A stretch of DNA of 64,000 bases from Eriocheir sinensis (Eukaryota > Arthropoda > Malacostraca > Decapoda > Varunidae), in the NCBI RefSeq assembly GCF_024679095.1, contig NW_026111776.1:817549-881548 (forward strand). Direction: 5' to 3'. Positions 1 through 13,609 of this stretch are shown here, piece by piece. The notes beneath the pieces are model-generated. The model was not told the origin of the DNA. It made no database searches and saw nothing but the letters and a program-made list of their open reading frames with translations. Every line of letters begins with the position of its first letter. Positions within the stretch are counted from its first letter, which is position 1. The translations under genes and the position numbers were made by a program.

Positions 1-238
1 TTTCTTTCCTCTTCTACCCATCCCCTTCGTATGCTTTCTTTTACCTTTTCCCAATTTTCCCTACTCGAAGCATTGTCTCATTCCCCATTTTCTTTCCCCT
101 TCTACCCATCCCCTTCGTATACTTTCTTTTACCTCTTCCCAATTTTCCCTACTCGAAGCATTGTCTCATTTCCCATTTTCTTTCTCATCCTACCCATCCC
201 CTTCTCTTTCTTTCTTTTACCGCTTTCTCCACGCTAAG
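1..238. repeat. 88-bp minisatellite, about 2.7 copies
   Basis: A pyrimidine-rich unit containing CTTCTACCCATCCCCTTCG recurs at 11, 99 and about 187, giving a period of 88 bp. The third copy is diverged. The array probably extends left of the window. Confidence 0.8.
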
Positions 239-1529
239 CATTGTCTCTTTATCTTTCTCTTCCACACCCTCTTTCTCATCTCATTGTTCATCTCCAGCCC
301 TTTAATACTCCATCCATCAATTCTTTCTTCACTCTGAGTACTGTTTCTTATCTCAAATTACACCATTCATCATTTTATCCCTTCGTCTCCTCAGTTGTAT
401 TTTTTTTATCGTCTCCACTCAAGATACTGTCTCTTATCTCTCATTACGTCTCCTTATCATCGTATCTCTTCGTCCTCATCCCCTTTCGTACCCTCTTTCA
501 CTCTACAGCCTCCTCTTCATCTGTTAATAAATCTTCTGCCTATCATCTCCGCCCTTCGTCAACATCATCATCATTCTCACCTTTTCCTCCTCTCTACACT
601 ATATTCTGCTTCTCCTTTCTTCGTGTCATCTTCCATCAATACCCTGCCATCTTCTTCCTCCTTGTCCTTTAAATTACCCGTCTCCTTCATTCTGTATTCT
701 CTCCTTCCATTCATACTTCTCGCTGCATCCTCCCTCATAACTCCTCCCTTGTCTTCCTCTTCCTCCGCGCTTCCTCCCTGACATAATTTCTTTGTCCAAT
801 GAGTACGTGTCTCCCTCATTTGGTCTTCTCCCTCTTCATTCAAGTCGCTTCCTCTTCCCTCATCACTTCTCCCGTCTTCTATTCCTCATCCTTCCATCCT
901 TCCTTCCTTCCTTCCATTGTTCAGATTTCTCCTTCTAGTACCCTTCATTCGTTCATCTTCCTTCTTCCTATCTCATAACTCCCTCTCCTTCTTCTTCCTT
1001 CCATCCTTCCTTCCTTCCATCGTTCCTATTTTTCATCTATTCATTCGTCCCACATAACTCATCCCTCCTCTTCCTCTTTCTCTTCCACTCTTCCTCCCTT
1101 CCATCGTTCCTCTCTATCCACCCATTCATTCGTCTATTTCCTTCCTCCCACATAACTCCTTCTCCCTCCTCTTCCTCTTTCTCTTCCACCCCTCCTATTC
1201 CCTTCCTCCTCCCTTCCATCGTCCACCTTCCTCTTCCTGCACCCTTCACTTTTAGACGCCTGATGCCAAAAAGCTTGTATTTATGTGTCTGTAAATTCCC
1301 AAGGGAGATTTTCTAATAGCGCCTCGAAATTTATTTATTCTTCACTTTGCTTCACTTTTTCCACCTCCCCATTTTGCTTTTAAATTCTGCTTATACTCCA
1401 TTTTTTTTTTATTGGGTCCCTTTTTTCATTTTTTTATTATACAAATTCTCTCTCTTCCTTTTTTTCTTTTCCGACTCATTCGCTTCCTCTTACTCTCCTC
1501 TCTCATCTGCTTTTCTTTATCCTCTACCT
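239..1529. other. polypyrimidine block, no gene
   Basis: Nearly pure C/T on this strand with degenerate TCC and TTCC motifs, including a short (TTCC)n at about 893-915. The Ser/Phe/Leu-rich open frames follow from the composition. The piece at 1,255-1,335 is more mixed in composition and shows nothing recognisable. Confidence 0.7.
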
Positions 1530-1565
1530 CTCCTCCTCCTCCTCCTCCTCCTCCTCCTCCTCCTC
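1530..1565. repeat. (CCT)12 microsatellite
   Basis: Uninterrupted CCT triplets. Translation gives poly-Pro, Leu or Ser in the three frames; not coding. Confidence 0.95.
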
Positions 1566-1622
1566 TTTTCTCGGTAACACATTGTAAGCGCAGGATAATG
1601 ACTGCTAAACACTGTAAATCTA

Positions 1623-1843
<221 letters not shown>

Positions 1844-1958
1844 GAATAATGTAGATAAGCAGAGCGTTAATGAGGCGTATAATGAGTCTCTGTGATGAAT
1901 GAATGAGTGAAAATAAGAAAATGACTGAGGAGAACCTAATGAGCTTGAAATAATGGAT

Positions 1959-2044
1959 GAGAGAGAGAGAGAGAGAGAGAGAGAGGGTTAATCGTCGCAT
2001 AATTGATATCTCAGCCAACAAACAAGTGTCCAAGATGTAATTTA

Positions 2045-2139
<95 letters not shown>

Positions 2140-2175
2140 CCTCCCTCCTCCTCCTCCTCCTCCTCCTCCTCCTCC
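1959..2175. repeat. (GA)13, then (CT)44 and (CCT)10
   Basis: GA at 1,959-1,985, a 60-bp spacer, CT at 2,047-2,135 and CCT at 2,144-2,175. The GA and CT arrays are complementary and could pair as a hairpin in single strands. Confidence 0.95.
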
Positions 2176-3300
2176 AGATGAATGCAATGTTCCTTCTGTG
2201 CCTTTTCTTTTTTCCTTTCTTTTCTCTCTTTGTCTTTTCAACTTTTTCTTCACGCTTTTTTTTTTTTTTCCTTCTTCGTCCTCCTCTGTTTCATTCCTTG
2301 TTGTTTCTTCTATAAAACTCTTCTTCACTCTTCCGTTTTTTCAATATATTTTTTCTTTCTTCATCCTGTATCTTTTCTTCCTTTTAATTCTCCATTTTTT
2401 TCTTGTCTTCATCATATTTTTTTCGCAAACTTTTCTTTCCTTTGTAATATTTTTCTTCCCTATTTCATATTTTTTTGTATTTTTCTTTTTTTTCCCTTTT
2501 TTAATAATTTTCCTTATGTGATTTTCGTTTCATTCTAAGTTGTCCATTTTTCCTCCTTTTTTTCCCTCCTTCTCTTCTTCCTCCATCCACGTTATTGTCT
2601 TTTCCTCCATTTCCCTTCTTTCCATCTCCTTTCCACTCCCTCTGTTTGTATAATTTTTTCTTTTTTTTTCTTTTTTTTCTTTTTGTCTTTCCTTCCCTTC
2701 CAAGCTCCTCTTTTTCCTCTTCCTCCTCTTCTTTCATTACATTTTCTTCTCTTTATTTTCCCCATTTTCCTTTTTTTTCACTATAATCCTTTTCTTCCCT
2801 TCCAAGCTGTTTATTTTGTCTCCTCCTCCTTCTATTCATCCTTCCTCCTTCTCCTCTTCTTTCTCCACCCACCTTATTTTTCTCCTCCATTACCCTTCTT
2901 TCCACACCCTTCTATTTTAATTTCCTATTCTCCTCTCTTTCGTTATCCTCATCCTCTTATTTTTCATCCCTCCGTGACAGACATCCCCTTCATCCCTTCC
3001 TTTCTTCTCTCCCCTTCTCATTCCTCTCCCCTCTCTGTGTTACCTTGAATATCCTTTGTAAATTTTGCCTTGTTTGGTTCAGTCAGTCCTTTTTATCCCT
3101 GTTCACGTTTTATCACCTCTCCTCCTTCTTCTCTTTCTTCTCTCCCTCTGTTTGTTTTAGTTTAACCTCATTTTGTTGTCTTATTCTTTCCTCCTCTTTC
3201 GTGTGTTTCGTGTTTTTTTCGAGTTCGTTTGCTTTGTTTTATATTCTCTATCTCTGTTTATCTGTGTATGTGTCTGTTTCCTTCTGTCCCTTACACTCAC
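2176..3300. other. T-rich polypyrimidine block, no gene
   Basis: More than 1 kb of T/C-rich sequence with long T runs and degenerate CCTT motifs. Only Phe/Leu/Ser-rich frames result, with no start context, domain or splice structure to support a gene. Confidence 0.7.
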
Positions 3301-3400
3301 TATCTCTCTATCTATATATTTATCTATCTATCTTTCTATTTATCTAACTGCCTATCTCTCTATCTATAGATCTATCTACCTATCTAACTATCTCTAACTA
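3301..3400. repeat. degenerate TATC tetranucleotide array
   Basis: TATC/TCTA units with scattered substitutions. It reappears in reverse orientation as GATA arrays at 12,936 and 51,561. Confidence 0.85.
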
Positions 3401-3942
3401 CTTCTCTTTCCATCCTAATTTTCCTATTCTCTTCCTCATTTAAATTTCAATGTAAAGAAAAAGCTATTTACTATTCGTGTTCACCTGTGGAAAATGTTGA
3501 GTTACTAATAGTTTATATAATTTTCACTTTTTCTCGGCTTTGGTAACTGCCCCTTGCTTCTGTTACATCACCGAGAGTCTCCTGCTGAATATTCAAGTCA
3601 CTCGCTGCCTCAAAAAAATATGCCGGAGGAGTTGGCCAAAATTTCGTCTCCTTTCACGTTAGTTAAGTAGTTTAGGCCCAGCGGCTTTGTATGGCTGGTG
3701 ATAATGTGTCTGTAGTCTGCAGTGGGTCATGTATTATTCAACGCACCGAATGTATTTTTTAAGTTGAAGTTTGCTGCCTCAATCACATAGACGGGTAGCC
3801 TGTCTTACCTAACCTGTTCGCTGGTCACTGGATTGGAGAGTTTTATATATTCCTGTTACTCTCTTTTTATATACAGTGTTAGCAAAGACAATTTCGTTCA
3901 TCGTTTCCTTATTAATTTATGCTTTTCAAGATTCGCTCACCT
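3401..3942. other. mixed-composition spacer, nothing recognised
   Basis: About 540 bp of balanced, apparently unique sequence between two tetranucleotide arrays. No long open frame, transposon end or RNA gene was recognised. Confidence 0.5.
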
Positions 3943-4055
3943 ATTCATTCATTCAGTTATTCATTCACTCACTCATTCATTCATTCATACATTCATTCAC
4001 TCACTCATTCATTCATTCACTCACTCATTCATTCATTCACTCATTCATTCATACA
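3943..4055. repeat. ATTC/ACTC tetranucleotide array
   Basis: Blocks of ATTC alternate with blocks of ACTC, giving a higher-order pattern of about 30-40 bp inside a tetranucleotide array. The His/Ser/Phe open frames here are artefacts of it. Confidence 0.9.
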
Positions 4056-4383
4056 TTCGTTGTGGAAAAGTGTGTTTCTGACTGTACATTCATTTCTTTC
4101 TGCAGATTCTACAAGCTGACTTCATTCTCTTGTTTCTTGTGCCTGTTTTAAGATCACCAATTGTTAAAGGCTACTGCAGTGAGAACTTCATTATTTCATA
4201 TCCAATAAAGACTTTACGTGAGTCTCCCATAATAATGCTATTTTTATCGCAGCAGTGTGGCAGCGTGGGGCAGTAAATGATATAGTTGTCACGTTTGTTT
4301 TGTTGAGAAGTGCAATACACATTAAAATCTGTTAAAAGAGTGATTTAATAGAACAGAAGTGTCCTCGTGGAAATAATAGGGTT
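4056..4383. other. spacer, nothing recognised
   Basis: Balanced sequence of 330 bp. It holds an AATAAA at about 4,203 but no upstream coding region to go with it. Confidence 0.4.
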
Positions 4384-4452
4384 CTGTCTGTCTGTCTGTC
4401 TGTCTATCTGTCTCGCTGGGTCTGTCTATCTTTCTCTCTTTCGCTCTCTCTT

Positions 4453-4490
<38 letters not shown>

Positions 4491-4496
4491 ACACAC
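4384..4496. repeat. (CTGT)7 and interrupted (AC)20
   Basis: CTGT units at 4,384-4,414, then AC at 4,454-4,496 with a single T interruption. Confidence 0.9.
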
Positions 4497-4603
4497 CTGT
4501 AATTAAGGGATTGTTCGGCCCAGCAGGTAACCAGACCTTAATTACTATTACGGGAAAGATGATCATCAGTTGAGCTTAAGAGTAGCTATTTAAGCCTCTT
4601 TTT

Positions 4604-4901
4604 CCTCCTCCTCCTCCTCCTCCTCCTCCTCCTCCTCCTTCTCGTCCTTTGTCTCTCCCTTCCTTGTTCCGTTCCCTTTTCATGTCCTTTTTTCTACTCC
4701 TCTTTTGGTATGTCTTGCTTATCTTCCTCATTTATCTACTTGCTCTCATTATCCTCGTCGTCCTTAATTATGTTTCTCCTCTTTCTTTTCCTTTTTTTTT
4801 CCCGTTTATTCCTCTTGTCTGCCTAGTCTTTTTTGTCCACTAACCTTCCTTTATTTTATACTCATATCCTCTTTTTCCTCCTCCTCCTCCTCCTCCTCCT
4901 C
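4604..4901. repeat. two (CCT)n arrays in a pyrimidine-rich spacer
   Basis: CCT at 4,604-4,639 and again at 4,876-4,901, with T/C-rich DNA between. Confidence 0.85.
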
Positions 4902-6482
4902 ATTCTTCACTCCTTCTCATCAGCTAATCTCTTCTTGGTGTTGAGAGTTGTCGTAGCAGAGTTTTAGTGTATCGTGTATATATATTTTTTCAACCAGACT
5001 GATACTTTCTTTTTGCCTATGCTACCCTACGATCAGTTCCTAACAACCTAGATGGATTTATTGTCCTAGCCGGTTCAGTGCTATCTTAATGAATCTACCT
5101 TTTACCCATGTTTCAAAATTTCAAAGACTAGCATTTTATCCCCTTAATCAAGTGTTATTTTGAACCTTTGTAGTTATTGTTTTGCTTTTTTTTGTATTCC
5201 AACCTATGACACTCCTTTTCTTCACTAATTTTTATATGTCTTAGTGTCTTTAGTTTATCAGCATTTTTTAGCATTTACCTCCTTCATGCAATGCTTTTTT
5301 TTCCTCCTTCCCGTCTTGCCGTCTTCCTCGTTTTCTCTTTTTTATTCTTTTGGTCATTGTTTTTTTTTCAACGGTCACAAATATTTTTCGCCTTTACTTT
5401 TTATTTCCATTATTATTATTTTTTTCATCGTCATCTGTGCTCTTAATATTTACTTCTTTTTTGTTTTGTTCTTGATTCACTTTTTTTGTCGTTATCACAG
5501 TTCCAATTCTTTTCTAATAACTTTTTTTTTCTTTACTCACTTCAGTTTTTCCTTTCTGTGTGTGGATTCACGTCTCATGCTTGTTTATTTTCCTCTATTT
5601 ACTTGCTTCTCACTCTTGTTTTGCGTTCACTTCTCGCTCTTCGACTTTCTTCCATCTGTTTTCTTTGATCCTCTTTCGACAGTCTTCCCTCTAACAGCAG
5701 TCAACATTTTCCTTCGTTTATTATTTAGTCATTTTTAACCATTCAAATTTCGCAGTCTTTATTATTTGGTGTTTATCTCTTCTTCTTCCCTTCCTTTCCT
5801 TTACTTTTTCACTTTATTTCTTGCTTTTTATCTAACTTTCTTATATATATAACAATAACATTTCCTTATTCTTAGCTTTTCACTTTTTTGTCATGTTTTT
5901 GTTCACCGTTGTACCTTTCCTCTTTAGTTTTCATGTGAGTATTTCGTTTTTTGTTCTTAGGTCTATATATTTTTCCTCTCAAACTACAGCAACCCTTTTT
6001 TCTCTCCCCAATTTCTCTTTTTTAGGTCTACATATTTTTCCTCCTAAACTACTGCAACCTTTTTCTCTCTCCCCAATTTCTCTTTTTCTATTTCACTTTT
6101 TTGTCTGCATTAAATATTTCGGGCTCTCACACATCCTACGTCATTTTTTTCACCCCATTTTTGTGTTAGCTTTTTTTCCCCTCTGCATCTCTCTCTCTCC
6201 CTCTTCTGTTCTTCATTCTGCATTCTCGCCCGTCAGTCAGTCATTGTCCCGCCCTCTCTCCCTGTCTCCGCCTTGTTTGTTCTCTAGTGCTTTTTTTTTA
6301 TTTTCGCAGTTGTTTGTTTTCTCTCGTGTTCTCTCGCTCTCTTTCTCTTTCGGTGCTTTAATCTTTTTCCTCTTCCTGCCATTTTTTTTCCTCTTCCGAT
6401 TCTTGTGTTTCTCTTTCTCTCTTTTATTCTGCTTCTGTTTCTGAGATTTACGTTCCCCCCATTCTCTCTCTCTTTTTCTGTA

Positions 6483-6485
<3 letters not shown>
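4902..6485. other. T-rich block with small duplications, no gene
   Basis: Mostly T-rich. A 65-bp tandem duplication lies at 5,959-6,088 (AGGTCTATATATTTTTCCTC at 5,959, close copy at 6,024). The segment at 5,351-5,420 recurs at 7,314-7,375. No coding evidence. Confidence 0.65.
5351..5420 (+). repeat. dispersed 70-bp duplicate, copy A
   Basis: Sequence around CAACGGTCACAAATATTTTT is repeated with a few changes at 7,314-7,375, same orientation, about 1.96 kb away. No transposon ends seen. Confidence 0.75.
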
Positions 6486-6531
<46 letters not shown>

Positions 6532-6576
6532 AGCGTTAACGAAGGTGTCTCGAAACAACGAGTCTCTTGATTTTAT

Positions 6577-6613
<37 letters not shown>
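6486..6613. repeat. (CT)19 and (GA)16 facing each other
   Basis: CT at 6,486-6,524 and GA at 6,581-6,613 are complementary and separated by 56 bp, an inverted pair able to form a hairpin. Confidence 0.9.
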
Positions 6614-6615
<2 letters not shown>

Positions 6616-6655
6616 GCGTCATCTGTGGAAACACCTTATTGTTCTTAGTATTTGT

Positions 6656-6760
6656 CCTCCTCCTCCTCCTCCTCCTCCTCCTCTTCGTCCTCCTCCTCCT
6701 CCTCCTCCTCCTCCTCCTCCTTTTCAACATCCTCTTCCTCCTCCTCCTCCTTAGTATTTT
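6656..6760. repeat. interrupted (CCT)n array
   Basis: CCT triplets to 6,720 broken once by CTTCGT, then degenerate CCT to about 6,755. The minus-strand Arg-rich frame is its translation. Confidence 0.9.
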
Positions 6761-7639
6761 CTTCTGATATCCCTTTTTACATACAGTTCGTAATCTTCGT
6801 TTTTTCTTCCCTTCCTGTTTCTCATCCTTCTCCTTTTTGCTATTTTTTTCACCGTTCACATTCCTTCGCAGCTTCGCCCTCTTTCTCCCTTTTCCTCTCG
6901 CTTCTCTCCCTCTTATTCTTGCTCCTTCTTCCTCTCCTCCTCTTTTTCTTTCTCCTTATCTTCTTTCCTTAGTATTTATCATCGTTCTCTGTCTCCTCCC
7001 TGTCACCCTTTTCGTATGTTTTGTCCTGCAGCTCATTCTTCTTTGTAACCTCCTCCTGTTCACTGCTTCAGACTCCTCCTTCTTCTCCACGCCGTGAAAA
7101 TGATACCATCGTTGTGGGCTCAGCCATATGATAAGCGACTGCACCCTCTTAACCTCTCCACGCTTTACGAGAGACAACCAGGTAGATTTTTAAGGGTCTT
7201 TACGTATACCTGAACGACTTTAATAATGTCAGTCATACCTAATTGAGCTCTAAAGGAACGTGGTGCTTAGATATACCAGTCTCGATACGATTCAAGGAGG
7301 ATATGTAACATTTTGGTCATTTTTTTTTTCAACGGTCACAAACATTTTTTCGCCTTTTTATTTCCATTATTTTCATTTGTTTTTCTGGGTATTTTTAAAG
7401 TTATCCATCACCTTCACCATCATTGATAGGTTTCTTTTTCAAATTGGCTCATCCATCTGGCTCTCCCTCTCTTTAACTCCTTCCTACTCCTCTTCGTCAC
7501 TCATTTCATTCCCTCTTTTGTCTCCCTCCAACTCTTCTCCTCTTCTCCTTTTCTCCTTTTACGTGACGAGTGAAGCCAACGCTACCATCCACGCATAGCA
7601 AGTCATATGATCTGTTTTGCAAGTCCCTCCTCCTCCTCC
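6761..7639. other. pyrimidine-rich spacer, no gene
   Basis: T/C-rich apart from a balanced island at about 7,095-7,310. Contains copy B (7,314-7,375) of the duplicate described at 5,351. No gene supported. Confidence 0.6.
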
Positions 7640-7764
7640 CGAAATTGACCCCTCTTTCGGCCACCTCTTTGGATTATTTTTAGGAGCAGCGAGTAGCGGG
7701 CTTTTTTTTATTATTGTTTCCATTTTTTTGTGCCCTTGAGCTGTTTCCTCTGTTGTAAAAAAAA
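7640..7764 (+). mobile_element. poly(A)-tailed dispersed repeat, copy 1
   Basis: The segment from about 7,686 (GAGTAGCGGGC, T-rich stretch, GTGCCCTTGAGCTG, TTGTTGTA-like end) finishes in an A run. The reverse complement of the same sequence lies at 38,152-38,246, and its 3' end alone at 25,483-25,524. In all three copies the same end carries the A/T run, as expected for a retroposed SINE or truncated LINE tail. The 5' boundary is uncertain. Confidence 0.65.
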
Positions 7765-7935
7765 GGCCCTGAAATGCCTAACTAATGTACGTATGTATAA
7801 ATTCTCTGAAGCAGGCAGCCTTGTTCTAAGTCAGTTGGCTTTCTGAGAGAATGTCTCCTTCCTGGGACTGTGATGTAGCCTTGTGTTCGGCGAAAGGCTT
7901 CACTTCTGTGCACTGAGAAATGCATGGAGACTTTT

Positions 7936-8137
<202 letters not shown>

Positions 8138-8212
8138 GTGCGGTTTCAAATCATCTTTTTAGTTGTTTAATTATATGACTTTGTGTTACTTTTCTGAGGT
8201 GTGGAGTTGACC

Positions 8213-8258
8213 GGGGGGAGGGGGGAGGCTTGGGGGGCTGGAGGGGGGACGGGGAGGG
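8213..8258 (+). other. G-run cluster, G-quadruplex candidate
   Basis: Runs of six, six, six, six, four and three G separated by one to eight bases on the plus strand. This meets the usual four-run G-quadruplex pattern with margin. Confidence 0.75.
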
Positions 8259-8487
8259 TGTGTGCCTGGGCTGGGAGGCTAAAACTCTGCTAATTAAATT
8301 ACTTTAGGCCAGTTGAATTCAAAAGTCAAAAAATAGCGTGCTGGTAACTGAGCTCTTTCCTCTTTTTAAATATATTTCATTTTTATATTTTCTTTTTTTG
8401 TGTTTTTTTAAATTTCATTTTATAATTTCTCACTCGTGGGTTTATTTTCAAGGACGAAGACAGGGACGCTCCGCTTGTTATTTTTCT

Positions 8488-8890
8488 CCCATAATTCTTT
8501 CTTTCTTGTCTATGTACTTTAATCCTTCAAAAATGGTAGAAAAAAAAACTAACTGAATTGAAGCTATACACACTCAATTTTTTTTCTACTGTTCCTTTTT
8601 TTCCCCATAATTCTTTCTTTCTTGTCAATGTACTTTAACCCTCTCAAAAATGGTGGAAAAAAACTAACTGAAATGAAGCTATACACACTCAATTTTTTTT
8701 CTACTATTCCTTTTTTTCCCCATGATTCTTTCTTTCTTGTCTATATACTTTAACCCTCTCAAAAATGGTGGAAAAGAACTAACTGAAATGAAGCTATACA
8801 CACTCGATTTTTTCCCATTATTCCTTTTTCTCCATCCTTCTTTCTTTCTTGTCTGTTTACCTTTATCCTCTCCAAAAAAAGGGTGGAAAT
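8488..8890. repeat. 115-bp minisatellite, 3.6 copies
   Basis: The motif ATTCTTTCTTTCTTGTC recurs at about 8,490, 8,606, 8,720 and 8,834 (periods 116, 114, 113). Each unit also carries CTAACTGAAATGAAGC and ACACACTCAATTTT. The last copy decays into a purine-rich block. Confidence 0.9.
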
Positions 8891-9588
8891 GAGGAACTTG
8901 AAATGGTGCGAAAAATGGGAATGAGATGGTCATATGAGAAGGGAGGGGGAGAGATAAGGGGTAACGGGTGAGATGAATGGAGAAAATAATGGGAAGGAGT
9001 TAACAGGGGATGAGGAGGGAGAATGGGATGAGGAGGGGCGAGGAGAGAGAGGAAGGAGATGGGTTGAGAGAGGGAGAGAGAAAAGGAGAAGAGTAGGAGG
9101 GAAACAGAAAGGAGAATGAAATGAGAGACGGAGAGGAGTAGGAAGGAGTTAAGTGAGGGAGAGAAGAGGGCATGAATGAGAGGGAAAAAGGAGAAGAAAC
9201 GAGAAAAAAAGGAAGGTGAGAGAGAAATAGAGGAAAGGAGGAATAGATAGGAAGGAGGGCAAATGGCATAAAAAAGAGAAGGAAAAGAAAGAATGATGAT
9301 TAAGAATAGAAGAGAGGAATGTTAGTTGCGAAGATGAGGGTAGAGAATGAGGGAAGAGGAAGGAGGGGAAGAAAAGGATTGGAGGGAAGGAAAGTGGGAT
9401 GTCGGGAGGGATGGGGAGAGTAGGGGAAGGGAAGGCAGAGAAGGGGAAGAAGGAGAGGAGGGAAAGGAGGGAGGGAGGGAGGGAGGGAGGGAGGATACTA
9501 CTCAGAAACCTTTCCACAGTTCACAAATATTTTTTTTTCCCAGACTTGTTAGAACACCAATAGTGCAAGAAAGCCTGGGTGAAGTGAA
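8891..9588. other. polypurine block, no gene
   Basis: G/A-rich on the plus strand with degenerate GGGA and GGAGA motifs and (GGGA)6 near 9,468-9,492. The minus-strand Ser/Pro/Leu frames are compositional. Confidence 0.75.
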
Positions 9589-9690
9589 GGAGGAGGAGGA
9601 GGAGGAGGGGAAAGAGCAAGAAGAGGAGTAGGAAGAGGAGGAGGAGAAGGAGGAGGAGGAGGAGGAGGAGGAGGAGGAGGAGGAGGAGGA
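9589..9690. repeat. (GGA)n array, interrupted
   Basis: GGA triplets with GAA and AGA interruptions, purest at 9,648-9,690. Confidence 0.9.
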
Positions 9691-9742
9691 TGAACACGTG
9701 CATGACTGAAGAAATGTGAAAAACAATTGTAATGTTTGTACC

Positions 9743-9746
<4 letters not shown>

Positions 9747-9817
<71 letters not shown>
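9747..9817. repeat. (GA)35 microsatellite
   Basis: Pure GA array in a purine-rich context. Confidence 0.97.
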
Positions 9818-9819
<2 letters not shown>

Positions 9820-9931
9820 TATGAAGGCTGAAGGAAAGAGAGAGAGCTTGGAGTACCCAATAAAAGAGGAAAGGAGGGAAAAGGAAGGGAAGGGAAAAGG
9901 CGAAGAGAAAATAGCTAAAATTAGAGGAGTT

Positions 9932-10125
<194 letters not shown>

Positions 10126-10975
10126 ATACATCATTACTACTTTCTACTTTGTTTACAGTACGAACTATTTATTATTTATTTATTTATTTTTTTTTTTTTT
10201 TACTTTTTGGTTTACTTTGAGGTCATGAATAGATTGTTTCACTTCTCTTCCAATCTCCTTTTTTTTTTCAGTGTTTTTTGTCCTAACAAGAGATAACTTT
10301 TTGATACTATAATGAACTGGTTTTTGCTATTGCTAAAACTAACTGTGTTTTTGTAAGCTTTCATTAAGTAATTTCAGAATATTCTACAGACTCAAAATTG
10401 ATCTCCACTCTCAGACATAATTTTTTGTCCTAATTTTAGCGTATGAAAATTCCCAAACTTAATCATGCACTTTTTTGCTTCTATATCATCATTTATTTTT
10501 TCTCCTTAAAAATATTCTGCACTTTCATTTTCTCTAATTAGCAGTCCTATGATTTTCTCTTTATTTTCTACTCTTTCCACATTCATGATCACTTCACTAT
10601 TAATTAAGATTCTACTTCACTTCGTCTTCTTTGCCGCCATGCACTCCATTAATATATTTTTCGCCTAAGTCTCATTAGTACTCGACTGATTCTCTGGTTT
10701 TCTAATATTCCTTCATTAGTCGCAGTATCCTAAAAAACGTTCATTAGTAAGGGAGGAAAAAAAAGGATGAAACAAAGGAAAGGAAAGGAAGGGCGTCCGT
10801 GTGTTATAAGGCTCTGGAAAGGCCCAGCAGAGTACGACCATTACTGTCTATCATTGTGCCGAGGTGAGGGAAGGGGTGGGGAGGAAGAGGAGGGGAGGGG
10901 AGAGGAGGGAGAAGGTACGGTGGGAGTGAGTATGGGGAGGAAGAAGAGAAGGATGAGGGGGTGGATATCATCTTT
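10126..10975. other. AT-rich spacer turning G-rich, no gene
   Basis: AT-rich and apparently unique to about 10,760, with no open frame of note. Then a short purine-rich segment, strongly G-rich at 10,860-10,970. Confidence 0.5.
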
Positions 10976-11759
10976 CTTTACTGATTCACTTCTCCGCACT
11001 GTCTCACACTCTCCAAGCATCTCTCTCCTCTCTTCCACTTCTCCCCACACTCTCAGCCCTTCCCCAGCATCCCTCGTCCACTCTTAGCACCCTCACCGAC
11101 CCATTTCTCACCCCAGCATCCTCTTACACTCTGCTCCCCTTCCTGATCTACACCTCACACTCATGCACTCTCCTCTCACTCTTTCTCTCCCTGTCACTCT
11201 CCCAGCTTCTCTCTATCCTGATCCTCTTCCCCTCACTCTCGCATCTACATACAGCATCCCTCTCTCCATCCCTCACCTTTCTCCCTCCTACCTGTCACTC
11301 AATCTACGCCTCTCACATTTATTTTACTTTTTTTTTCAGTGTTGTTAATTTTGTTTTTTGCTCCCCTGCCATCCTGCCTTTCTTTCCCCTCCTGGTGTTT
11401 TTTCTTCATTTTCTATTTCCGTCTTTTTAATCCATTTTCCCATCCCTTTTTATTTCTCCTTATGTTCTTTTCTTTCGTTTCATTCCTGTCTGTTCTCTCC
11501 TCAGATTTATTTTTCCTCTAGATGTCTTTTTTTCTGCCTCACTGACATTTTTTTTTCTCTCCCTCCTTCCTCTCTTCGTTCTCATCCTTCCATCTCTTCA
11601 TCACTCTTTCCTTTCTGTCTCTCTCCTGTTTTCTACCAATTTCTATTCATGCCCAACCTTTCCTCACTTTACCTAATCTGCCCATCTGTCTTTGCAATCT
11701 TGAAGTTCTCCCTCTCTCGACCTCTATTCTTTCCTTTCCTTTCCATAATTTAAATGATA
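10976..11759. other. polypyrimidine block, no gene
   Basis: C/T-rich, with loosely repeated CACTCTC and CAGCATCC motifs in 10,990-11,290 and a T-rich second half. No coding support. Confidence 0.65.
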
Positions 11760-12935
11760 AGAAGGGACGCCGTTGGGGAAATTTTCTAGGGCGAGTATCG
11801 GAGAAAAGAATGAAAATGTACTTGTCTAGGGAAAGTGAGAGGAAAGGATGGATAGGGGAGAAGAGAAAATAAATAGTTAAGGAAGCGGCAGAAGCTGTCT
11901 CTCGGAAGGGGAACAGGTGTTGTCTCTCATGAAGGAGAAAAAGAAGGTTTTGAAAAAGAAATAAAGTGAGTCAGGTGGAAAAAAAAAAGGTGCGGGAAGT
12001 AGAGGGAAAAAAAAGGTGTCTACATAAAGGGAAAAGGGTTGAGCGTAGCAAGAAAAGAGAAGCAGGTGTTACATAAGGAAAAGGAAAGAGAATAAAAACG
12101 AGAGAAATAAATGATGTGGGTGAGAGGTAGAGGGAGGAAAAATATGGAAAGAATAGAGAAAGAATAGAGAAAGAAAAATAAGGGAAAGAAAAGGAAAGTA
12201 AACAATTCGAAAGAAAGAAAAATATGTGTGCCAGGTGGGGAAGAAAATACGAGGGGTAGAGGAAAGTAAAAGTGTCTACATGTATCTCGAGAAAAGGAAA
12301 AATATAGGAAAATAGATTAAGAAAAGGAAAGTAAATAGTTTGAAAGAAGGAAAATGTGTGTGTGAGAAACAGAGGAGAGCTAAAGCGTTTAAATGAAAGG
12401 GGAAAAGGTTTTGAATCTCCAGAACAGGAAAAAAAATAGAGAATGAAAAGGAGCGAAGGAAAAAAAAAGTACACAATTTAAAAGACAGAAAATAAGTGTG
12501 TGTGTGCGTGTGTGAGAAATAAAGGAAAGCAAAAGTGTCTAAAGTGATTGGGAGAGAGTTTTGATCCTTAAGGAAGATAAAAAGGTGTAATAAAAAATAA
12601 AACCGAACAATTTGAAAGAAAGAAAATGCATGTGAGAAAAAAAATAGAGGGAAACAAAGACGTCTTAAATGAAAGGGAAAATAGTTTGTAACCCAAGAAA
12701 AGGAGAACAAGTAAAAATTAGAAAGGGAAAAGAAGAGAAACTGTGTCGTGTTGAGGAAAGACAAGGTGGGTGACGGAGGGGATGGAAGGAGAACACGGCT
12801 GGGAGTTAGAAGGGAAAAAAGACGCATAAGAAAGTGGAGGAGGAAAAAATCATGGAAAGGAGAGGCTGGTGTCTCCTGAGGAAAAAAAAAAGGTCAGGAG
12901 ATAAAAGGAAAGTGACAGGAGAGATAAAGAAAGGT
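11760..12935. repeat. polypurine block with degenerate 135-bp tandem repeat
   Basis: The motif AAGTAAACAATTCGAAAGAAAG and variants recur at about 12,195, 12,328, 12,468 and 12,600 (spacing 132-140 bp), each followed by a TGTGTG-type stretch and then a GGAAA-rich segment ending in GTCT(A). Strongly diverged, so an old array. The minus-strand Phe/Ser/Leu frames are not genes. Confidence 0.75.
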
Positions 12936-13609
<674 letters not shown>

